From VBDM01 sp035317085 (GTDB lineage: Bacteria > Pseudomonadota > Gammaproteobacteria > Burkholderiales > SG8-39), in contig DATHHS010000123.1 in assembly GCA_035317085.1 (NCBI GenBank), forward strand, positions 1 through 5,467: a stretch of DNA of 5,467 nucleotides. The letters are read 5' to 3'. Positions 1-4,734 of the stretch are shown piece after piece. The notes below the pieces were generated by a model, which was given only the letters and a program-made list of their open reading frames with translations, was not told where the DNA came from and did no database searches. A program made the position numbers and the translations under genes. Numbering within the stretch: the first letter of the stretch is position 1; each line of letters starts with the position of its first letter.

Positions 1-138
1 CCGCCGATCCGCGAGAAGCTCAGCCAGCAAGGCGCCGACCCGGTCGGCGGCACGCCCGAAGAGCTCGCCGCCTACATGCGCGCCGAGACGGCGAAGTGGG
101 CGCCGATCGTCAGAGCGTCCGGAGCGAAGGCGGATTGA
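1..138 (+). CDS. Bug/TctC-family periplasmic solute-binding protein, C-terminal fragment
   Basis: Frame 1 is open from the first base and ends at a TGA, giving the last 45 residues of a protein whose start lies outside the window. The tail contains EELAAYMRAE and KWAPIVRASG, the characteristic C-terminal end of Bug/TctC binding proteins (family length about 320 residues). It aligns without gaps to the C-terminus of the complete Bug protein encoded at 3185-4141, with 21 of 45 residues identical, which fixes the family. Such proteins bind small, usually carboxylated, organic solutes in the periplasm for tripartite tricarboxylate transporters or for signalling. Ligand and operon context cannot be seen. 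The gene converges on the histidine kinase gene with 21 bases between the stop codons. Confidence 0.85.
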   Translation, partial: PPIREKLSQQGADPVGGTPEELAAYMRAETAKWAPIVRASGAKAD

Positions 139-151
139 CCCGCGAGGTCCA

Positions 152-166
152 CGCCTCTTTCAGGCG
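152..166. terminator. Possible bidirectional hairpin between convergent genes
   Basis: A perfect 5-bp inverted repeat, CGCCT (152-156) and AGGCG (162-166) with loop CTTTC, sits in the junction between the Bug fragment and the convergent histidine kinase and overlaps the kinase stop codon (160-162). An alternative hairpin, GAGG (144-147) with CCTC (154-157), competes with it. Neither strand has a T-run after the stem, so an intrinsic terminator is only weakly supported; position is the main argument. Confidence 0.25.
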
Positions 167-1824
167 CCTTGCACGGCAGTCCCGGCGTCTTTCGCGGAGC
201 CCGGCTGGAGCGTGAAGAAGAAAATCGCGCCTTCGCCGGGCCGGGACTCGGCCCAGACGCGGCCGCCGTGCCTGGAGATGATCCGCTCGACGATGGCAAG
301 GCCCACGCCGGTTCCCTCGAATTCCTTCTGGGTGTGGAATCGCTGGAATACGCCGAAAAGCCGGTCCGAATGGCGCATGTCGAAGCCCGCACCGTTGTCC
401 TTCACGTAGTAGACGATCGGGTCGTCCTCCGCCTGCGCCGACTGGTATCCGACCTCGACCAGCGCCGGGTATCGGCCGCGGGTGTACTTGACCGCATTGC
501 CGATCAGATTCGCCAGCGCCTGCTTGAGTAGTGCGGGATCCGCTTGCGCCGTTCCGAGGTCGCCGACGTTGAATTCGATGCTACGGTCGGCGAAGGTGAT
601 GCGCTGATCCGCGATGACCTCGTTCGCGAGTTCGGCCGGCCGCACCGGCTGTGTTCTGAGCGGCTGGCGCCCGAGGCGCGCGAAGGCTAGCAGGTCCTCG
701 GTCATCTGCGACATCTGCCGGGTGTTTGCGCGCACCACGCCGAGGATCCGGCGTGCTTCCGGATCCATCCGTTCGAAGAAATCCTCTTCGAGAATCGTCG
801 CGAAGCCGTCGATGGCTCGCAGCGGCGCGCGAAGGTCATGCGACACCGAATAGGTAAATGCATCCAGTTCCTTGTTGAGGGCTGCGAGTGCGGCGGATTT
901 CTCCTGGGCAAGCCGGCGCTCGCGGCGCTCGCTCCCGTGCGCCACGACGAGCCGCGCGTAGAGCTTGCCGTTCTCCAGCAGCAGGACGATGAGCACGAAG
1001 CTCGCCGCCAGCAGCCCGTAGACCCGCCCGGCGTAGAAGCCCAGATCGAAGCGGCCGGCGTTGAGCACCGCGGACAAGGCGATATCGAAGATCCACGCGC
1101 ACATCACTACCATGAGCCACAGGTCGAGCACCGAGTGCGGCCGCTTGCGCCACAGGACGGCGAGCGCAACGAGGCTCAGCATCCAGACGCTCGACAGGAA
1201 GATGTGCCCCTGGGTGGCGATGTGGTTACCCTGCATGAGCGCGGGGAGAACACCCTCCCATGCCGTCGCGAAAAGTGTGAGCCCGCACACGGCGACGAGA
1301 ACTGCCGCCACCCCCGCTGAGATGGCGACGCCGGCGCGACCGCGCAGCAAGTGACCGCGCAGCAAGTTCGTCTCTCGCCGTTCGTCCTTGAGCAGCGCAT
1401 AAGCGACGACAAGGAGCGGAAAGCCGCTATGCCAAAAAATATACAACCAAGCCGTGCTGTGCTGCCCGGCGCCAAGAAGGCCGGTCGGCGAGAACACGCC
1501 AGGGAAAGTGAGCGCGTGCGCGACGGTCATGGAGGCCGTGAACAGGTAGCCGCCGGCCAGCACGAGCAGCGCCCAAGACCGCAGGAAGACGAACTGGCCG
1601 AACAGCAGGACCGCCGTGATCAGATCGTTGATGACAAGGGTCGATGCGATGATCGGGATGAAAGCCGGCACCGGCGCGAGCTGCAGCTTCGCGAACGGCG
1701 CCGCCGCCAGAAAGATCGCGAGCGAAACCAGCGCGACCGCGAGCGCCAGCCTGCGATCCCTCCGCTCCGCGGGTAGCGTCGAGAGGAATACACGATGCTC
1801 GTCTGCTGTTTGCTCTTGCATCAT
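160..1824 (-). CDS. Membrane sensor histidine kinase, MASE4-like sensor region plus HisKA and HATPase
   Basis: Predicted inner-membrane sensor kinase of 554 residues. Residues about 27-289 hold roughly eight hydrophobic segments with the look of a MASE4 integral-membrane sensor (GYLFTASMTVAHALTFPG at about 92-109, FWHSGFPL at 130-137). A charged, probably coiled-coil linker spans about 296-322. The HisKA domain carries the phospho-acceptor in SVSHDLRAPLRAI (His329) and resembles phytochrome-type kinases. The ATPase domain shows the N box (NLIGNAVKYT, Asn443), G1 (DNGAGFD, 476-482), F box (LFGVFQRFH) and G2 (GTGVGLAI), so both active sites look intact. There is no receiver domain and no response regulator gene in the window. 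The start is uncertain: the frame is open to a TTG at 1905, but homology-like sequence begins after the tandem ATG-ATG at 1824/1821. No start has a good Shine-Dalgarno. The signal sensed is unknown. Confidence 0.9.
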   Translation of the reverse strand: MMQEQTADEHRVFLSTLPAERRDRRLALAVALVSLAIFLAAAPFAKLQLAPVPAFIPIIASTLVINDLITAVLLFGQFVFLRSWALLVLAGGYLFTASMTVAHALTFPGVFSPTGLLGAGQHSTAWLYIFWHSGFPLLVVAYALLKDERRETNLLRGHLLRGRAGVAISAGVAAVLVAVCGLTLFATAWEGVLPALMQGNHIATQGHIFLSSVWMLSLVALAVLWRKRPHSVLDLWLMVVMCAWIFDIALSAVLNAGRFDLGFYAGRVYGLLAASFVLIVLLLENGKLYARLVVAHGSERRERRLAQEKSAALAALNKELDAFTYSVSHDLRAPLRAIDGFATILEEDFFERMDPEARRILGVVRANTRQMSQMTEDLLAFARLGRQPLRTQPVRPAELANEVIADQRITFADRSIEFNVGDLGTAQADPALLKQALANLIGNAVKYTRGRYPALVEVGYQSAQAEDDPIVYYVKDNGAGFDMRHSDRLFGVFQRFHTQKEFEGTGVGLAIVERIISRHGGRVWAESRPGEGAIFFFTLQPGSAKDAGTAVQGA

Positions 1825-2008
1825 GGGCGAATTCGGTACCGCAGGATTGCGTGAGGGTGATTCTGAACCAAGGCCCGCGCAAAGTGTTCGCAAACGCCGC
1901 GACAATTTCAGGCACGTTCGATCAGTAGGGTTTCCCTGACAGATATATCGGTGTTCTCCCTACAGCGTCTCGATCATCGTTTCGCTACGCGCGTTCGATG
2001 CTCTGCAT
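1825..2008 (-). promoter_or_regulatory. Intergenic leader of the histidine kinase with short repeats
   Basis: These 184 bases lie upstream of the kinase and downstream of the methyltransferase stop codon; I see no convincing gene in them. Read on the minus strand there are two imperfect direct repeats, CTGTAGGG (plus 1958-1965) and CTGTCAGGG (plus 1934-1942), flanking an AT-rich GATATATC (1942-1949). There is also a short inverted repeat AGGG-TTT-CCCT at 1927-1937, and GTAGGG (1925-1930) pairs with CCCTAC (1958-1963). This could be an operator/promoter for the kinase, but I found no good paired -35/-10 elements, so a specific promoter is not called. A kinase start at the TTG (1905) would shorten the leader. 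Confidence 0.25.
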
Positions 2009-2671
2009 TCAGCGCCCTGCCGGCCGAAAAACGAGGAAGTACTGGTTCGGCAGGAAGGCGTGCTTCTCGGCGAGTACGTAGCCCGCCTGACCCAGTTCGG
2101 AGCGCACGCGCTCCGGTGAGATGCGTTCGCGCTTCGGCGGACCCATTGCGGCGTCTTCGCTGAAGTCGATGATGGCGATCCGCCCTCCGGCCTTCAGCGA
2201 TTCCCGAAGCTTGCTGAAGTACTTTTCGCGCTCTGCGATGTGGTGATACATGTCGACCATCAGGATCAAGTCCACTTTCGCGGGCAAGCGTGGATCGTCC
2301 GGCGCCCCGACGAGCGAAGCGAGATTGGCTAGACCTTCGCGTTTCGCGCGCTCGGCGAGGTACTTCACCATGTCCGGCTCGGTGTCCACGGCGTACACGC
2401 GCCCCTGGGGTACGAAGTGCGCGAGGCGCGCCGCGAAATATCCCGTCCCCGAGCCGATGTCCGCGACCGCCGAATCCGGAGCGAGTTTGAGCGCCGCGAT
2501 CACTTCGTGGGGTTTCTGCCACACGTCGCGCGCCGGATCGTCGAAGACCTTCGCCCACTTGTCCGCGTCGCCGAACCGGTGATGGTGCGTGTCGGGCGAT
2601 TGCGCGGACGCCGCTCCGGACAGGAGCCCGGCCAGCACGGCGATGGTGGCGAACAGCGGATTGCATCTCAT
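2009..2671 (-). CDS. Class I SAM-dependent methyltransferase-fold protein with Sec signal peptide
   Basis: Encodes 220 residues. The N-terminus (MRCNP, then a hydrophobic stretch to about residue 19, then GAASA before Gln24) is a typical Sec signal peptide with cleavage likely after Ala23; it has no lipobox cysteine. The mature part opens with HHRFGDADKWAKVFDDP. It then shows a class I methyltransferase core: motif I VADIGSGTGYF (69-79), the acidic end of strand 2 in VYAVDTEPD (Asp96), LILMVDMYHHI (136-145), and a GGRIAIIDF strand (162-170). The family is SAM-binding, but the substrate is unknown, and a SAM-using enzyme outside the cytoplasm is a puzzle. The start at 2671 is favoured by GGAGA seven bases upstream and by the signal peptide. 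The frame stays open to 3151, but that extension would run antisense through the thioesterase. The gene is divergent from the thioesterase. Confidence 0.85.
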   Translation of the reverse strand: MRCNPLFATIAVLAGLLSGAASAQSPDTHHHRFGDADKWAKVFDDPARDVWQKPHEVIAALKLAPDSAVADIGSGTGYFAARLAHFVPQGRVYAVDTEPDMVKYLAERAKREGLANLASLVGAPDDPRLPAKVDLILMVDMYHHIAEREKYFSKLRESLKAGGRIAIIDFSEDAAMGPPKRERISPERVRSELGQAGYVLAEKHAFLPNQYFLVFRPAGR

Positions 2672-2678
2672 GGCGTTC

Positions 2679-2683
2679 TCTCC
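2679..2683 (-). promoter_or_regulatory. Shine-Dalgarno of the methyltransferase gene
   Basis: TCTCC on plus, GGAGA on minus, seven bases before the ATG at 2671. It decides the start against upstream in-frame codons of a longer open frame reaching 3151. Confidence 0.6.
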
Positions 2684-2699
2684 AGTTCTCCGGCCGGCC

Positions 2700-2728
2700 T
2701 TGAGTAAGGGCGCGCCTTGCAAGATGAT
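2700..2728 (+). promoter_or_regulatory. Candidate sigma-70-like promoter for the thioesterase
   Basis: TTGAGT (2700-2705), a 17-base spacer and GATGAT (2723-2728) match the sigma-70 -35 and -10 consensus at four of six positions each, inside the 81-base divergent region 2672-2752. Transcription would start about 18 bases before the thioesterase ATG. In GC-rich DNA such a match can arise by chance, and no equally good promoter was seen for the methyltransferase on the other strand. Confidence 0.3.
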
Positions 2729-2741
2729 AGCGGCATCGCAA

Positions 2742-2747
2742 AAGGAG
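2742..2747 (+). promoter_or_regulatory. Shine-Dalgarno of the thioesterase gene
   Basis: AAGGAG lies five bases before the ATG at 2753. It favours this start over an in-frame TTG at 2717, which has no such site. Confidence 0.7.
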
Positions 2748-2752
2748 AAATC

Positions 2753-3172
2753 ATGCCGCTTCGGCCCGGGTTCGACGTCCAGCGCTTCAATCATTTCGGC
2801 AAGGATCACTTTCCCAGCTTCGTCGGCCTTGTCCTCACCGAGGTCGCCGAGGGGCTCGTCAAAGGCGAGCTCGAGCTTCGCAAGGTCCTCCTCGCGCCGA
2901 ACGGTTACCTGCATGCCGGGGCAATCATCACTTTCGCCGACACGCTCGCCGGGTACGGCTGCATCGCGCACCTGCCCGGGAACGCCCAGAATTTCACCAC
3001 CGTGGAGCTCAAGGCGAACTTCCTCAATACGGCTGCCGAAGGCATGCTCTACGGCGAAGCGCGCGCCGTGCACCTGGGTCGCACCACGCAGGTCTGGGAT
3101 GCGACCGTGACCCACGGCGACCGCAAGCTCGCGCTGTTCCGCTGCACACAACTGGTTCTTTATCCGAAGTAA
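2753..3172 (+). CDS. PaaI-type hotdog-fold acyl-CoA thioesterase
   Basis: Encodes 139 residues, the usual size of a single hotdog domain, with no signal peptide or membrane segment, so probably cytoplasmic. The signature is LLAPNGYLHAGAIITFADTLAGYG (about 46-69, written here only as its key parts: Asn50, His54-Ala-Gly in place of the common HGG, and Asp63 in the FADT turn at the start of the long helix). It is followed by TTVELKANFL (82-91) and GEARAVHLGRTTQVWDATV-like strands. Family members hydrolyse acyl-CoA or aryl-CoA thioesters, often in aromatic catabolism, and act as dimers or tetramers; Asp63 is the likely catalytic residue by family analogy. The acyl substrate cannot be told. The gene is divergent from the methyltransferase and converges on the Bug gene with 12 bases between stop codons and no clear terminator there. 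Confidence 0.88.
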   Translation: MPLRPGFDVQRFNHFGKDHFPSFVGLVLTEVAEGLVKGELELRKVLLAPNGYLHAGAIITFADTLAGYGCIAHLPGNAQNFTTVELKANFLNTAAEGMLYGEARAVHLGRTTQVWDATVTHGDRKLALFRCTQLVLYPK

Positions 3173-3184
3173 AGCGCGCTTCCG

Positions 3185-4141
3185 TCAGTCGACGCTCGCT
3201 CCGGTGGCGCGGATGAGCGGAGCCCAGCGCGCGATCTCCTCCTTCATGTAGGCCGCGAATTCGGCGGAGCTCGAGCCTACGGCGATCAGGCCGTTCGCGG
3301 CGTACTGCTCGCGCACCTCCGGAGAGGTGAGGACGCCGCACACGTCGGTCTCGAGCTTCTTCAGGATCGCGCTCGGCGTGCCTTTCGGCGCGAGGAGGCC
3401 GGATCCGCCGCCGACTTCGAATCCCGGGAGTCCCGATTCGTCCAGAGTGGGAACCTCGGGCGCGAGCGCGAGCCGCGTCCTGGTCGTAACCGCGAGCGCG
3501 CGCAGCCTGCCGGCCTTCATGAAAGGCAGGACGAGCGGCGCGTTGTTGAACGATATTTCGAACTGTCCGCTCACGAGTTCCGTCGTCATCTGCGAGACCG
3601 ATTTGTAGGGAACGTGCTGCATGTCGACCCCGGCCATCTTCTTGAAGAGCTCGCCCGAGAGATGCTGTGAGCTGCCGCTGCCCGGCGAGCCGAAGCGCAA
3701 TTTGCCCGGATTCGCGCGGGCGTAGGCTATCAGCTCCTTCACGGAATTGAACGGCACGCTCGGATGCACCGCAAGGATATTGGGCACGTTCGACACCTGC
3801 GTGATCGGCTCGAAGTCGCGCTGGATGTCGTAGCTGAGCTTCGTATACAGGGTCGGATTGAAGTAGAGCGGCCCGGCCGAGGCCATGAGCAGGGTGTAGC
3901 CGTCGGCGGGAGACTTCGCCGCGCGCTCCGGCGCGATGTTGCCCCCGGCGCCCGGCAGGTTCTCGATCACCCAGATGTAGCCGTAGAGTTTCGTCATGCG
4001 CTGCGTGAAGATCCTCGCCTGCAGGTCGGGCGATCCCCCGGCGGCGGAGGACACGATAAGCTTCACCGGCTTGGAGGGATAGCCCTGAGCGTGTGCAAGG
4101 GCCGCGAAGAACATCAGTCCAGCAGTCAAGATTCGTTTCAT
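3185..4141 (-). CDS. Bug/TctC-family periplasmic solute-binding protein
   Basis: Encodes 318 residues, full length for the family. A Sec signal peptide (MKRILTAGLMFFAALAHA) is probably cleaved after Ala18. The mature N-terminus has the classic Bug pattern: YPSKPVKLIV (21-30), AAGGSPD..AR (33-43), ENLPGAGGNIAPE (60-72) and AAKSPADGYTLL (74-85), and the C-terminus has EFAAYMKEEIARWAPLIR. Bug proteins are two-lobed periplasmic binders of organic acids and some amides or aromatic carboxylates. They serve TctAB transporters or act as free sensors; no TctA or TctB gene is in the window, so this is an orphan binder here. The start at 4141 is chosen for its GGAGGG site and signal peptide; the frame itself runs open to 4240. 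The gene is divergent from the molybdenum hydroxylase operon, which suggests but does not prove that it binds a related compound. Confidence 0.93.
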   Translation of the reverse strand: MKRILTAGLMFFAALAHAQGYPSKPVKLIVSSAAGGSPDLQARIFTQRMTKLYGYIWVIENLPGAGGNIAPERAAKSPADGYTLLMASAGPLYFNPTLYTKLSYDIQRDFEPITQVSNVPNILAVHPSVPFNSVKELIAYARANPGKLRFGSPGSGSSQHLSGELFKKMAGVDMQHVPYKSVSQMTTELVSGQFEISFNNAPLVLPFMKAGRLRALAVTTRTRLALAPEVPTLDESGLPGFEVGGGSGLLAPKGTPSAILKKLETDVCGVLTSPEVREQYAANGLIAVGSSSAEFAAYMKEEIARWAPLIRATGASVD

Positions 4142-4147
4142 ATTCAG

Positions 4148-4153
4148 CCCTCC
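4148..4153 (-). promoter_or_regulatory. Shine-Dalgarno of the Bug gene
   Basis: CCCTCC on plus reads GGAGGG on minus, six bases before the ATG at 4141. It decides this start over upstream in-frame codons that would reach 4240 and place about 33 charged residues before the signal peptide. Confidence 0.75.
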
Positions 4154-4168
4154 ACCAAACGAGACTAT

Positions 4169-4178
4169 CAGAGCTCTG
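4169..4178. repeat. Perfect 10-bp palindrome, candidate operator
   Basis: CAGAGCTCTG is its own reverse complement and lies 28 bases upstream of the Bug start codon and about 90 bases before the hydroxylase start. In 125 bases such a palindrome is expected by chance roughly once in eight trials, so it is only a candidate regulator site. Confidence 0.3.
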
Positions 4179-4197
4179 CATAGGGCGCATTGCGCTG

Positions 4198-4210
4198 GCC
4201 GCCGCCGCCG
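4198..4210. repeat. Short GCC trinucleotide run
   Basis: Four tandem GCC units plus one G lie in the non-coding divergent region. This is a simple low-complexity tract of unknown significance. Confidence 0.6.
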
Positions 4211-4256
4211 CGTAGGTGTACGCTTTCGTTTCCCGCCCAAGCAAGAAGACCTGACC

Positions 4257-4263
4257 GGAGGAG
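4257..4263 (+). promoter_or_regulatory. Strong Shine-Dalgarno of the iron-sulfur subunit gene
   Basis: GGAGGAG ends three bases before the ATG at 4267 (GGAGG core five bases away). It is the best ribosome-binding site in the window and fixes the operon's first start codon. Confidence 0.8.
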
Positions 4264-4266
4264 ATC

Positions 4267-4734
4267 ATGGCTGACTTCACATTGCGGGTGAACGGAACGA
4301 TGCGAAGCCTGCCTTCGGTCGCGCCCGACACGCCGCTCCTGTACGTCCTGCGCAACGATCTGGAGCTGAACGGCCCGAAATTCGGCTGCGGGCTTGCCCA
4401 ATGCGGCGCCTGCACTGTCCTGCTCGACGGCAAGCCCGCGCGCTCCTGCTCGGTGCCGGTGTCTGTCGCTGCAAAGGCCAGCATCACCACACTCGAGGGA
4501 CTGGGCACGATCGAGAAACCACATCCGCTGCAACGCGCTTTTATCGAAGAGCAGGCCTGTCAGTGCGGCTACTGCAGCAACGGCATGATCATGGCCGCCA
4601 AGTCGCTGCTCGACAGCAATCCGCGCCCGAGCGAAGGCGAGATCAAGCAGGCGCTCAACAACCACCTGTGCCGCTGCGCCTCGCACAACCGCATCGTTCG
4701 CGCCGTGCAGCGTGCGGCAAAGGAGATCGCATGA
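4267..4734 (+). CDS. [2Fe-2S] subunit of a molybdenum hydroxylase, nicotinate dehydrogenase subunit A / IorA type
   Basis: Encodes 155 residues, the normal length for the small iron-sulfur subunit of the xanthine oxidase family. A plant-type ferredoxin domain binds the first cluster through Cys41, Cys46, Cys49 and Cys61 (CGLAQCGACTVLLDGKPARSC region). A helical domain binds the second through Cys100, Cys103, Cys135 and Cys137 (QCGYCSNGMIM and LCRCASHNRI). The protein passes electrons from the molybdenum site of its partner to an acceptor. Segments such as DTPLLYVLRNDLELNGPKFG and ITTLEGLG recall NicA of nicotinate dehydrogenase, but from memory only, and IorA-type isoquinoline or aldehyde oxidoreductases are close relatives. 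It has no signal peptide, so export would depend on the Tat-tagged large subunit. Its stop overlaps the next start in ATGA, which implies translational coupling. The CSNG and CRCASH variants differ from the commoner CTPG and CRCTG/CGT. Confidence 0.93.
   Translation: MADFTLRVNGTMRSLPSVAPDTPLLYVLRNDLELNGPKFGCGLAQCGACTVLLDGKPARSCSVPVSVAAKASITTLEGLGTIEKPHPLQRAFIEEQACQCGYCSNGMIMAAKSLLDSNPRPSEGEIKQALNNHLCRCASHNRIVRAVQRAAKEIA
4720..4725 (+). promoter_or_regulatory. Internal Shine-Dalgarno of the large subunit gene
   Basis: AAGGAG sits within the last codons of the iron-sulfur subunit gene, five bases before the ATG at 4731. It supports this start for the large subunit and the 4-base ATGA overlap. 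Confidence 0.75.

Larger units (their letters stand above)
4142..4266. promoter_or_regulatory. Divergent intergenic region between Bug gene and hydroxylase operon
   Basis: These 125 bases must hold the start signals for both the minus-strand Bug gene and the plus-strand hydroxylase operon, unless either is read from further away. They contain a perfect 10-bp palindrome (4169-4178), a GCGC-ATT-GCGC inverted repeat (4185-4195), a (GCC)4 run (4198-4210) and both ribosome-binding sites. No confident -35/-10 pair was found on either strand; TTGCGC at 4190 lacks a good -10 partner. Confidence 0.4.

Noticed and set aside
169..531. Plus-strand open frames inside the kinase region, such as this 120-residue one
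   Set aside because: They are antisense to the kinase ATPase domain, whose conserved boxes are all intact on the minus strand.
1951..2163. A 70-residue plus-strand open frame starting in the kinase leader
   Set aside because: It is arginine- and serine-rich, lacks a ribosome-binding site and runs antisense into the methyltransferase C-terminus.
2009..3151. A 380-residue minus-strand open frame extending the methyltransferase upstream
   Set aside because: The extra part runs antisense through the well-supported thioesterase and would bury a clear signal peptide mid-protein; a ribosome-binding site supports the start at 2671.
3173..3184. A terminator between the convergent thioesterase and Bug genes
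   Set aside because: Only 12 bases separate the stops and no convincing stem with a T-run is visible on either strand.
4190..4218. TTGCGC with TAGGTG as a promoter for the hydroxylase operon
   Set aside because: The -10 matches the consensus at only two of six positions despite a 17-base spacer.
3024..4508. A 494-residue minus-strand open frame
   Set aside because: It is arginine-rich, has no recognisable domain and is out of frame over the Bug and iron-sulfur subunit genes; a typical shadow in GC-rich DNA.
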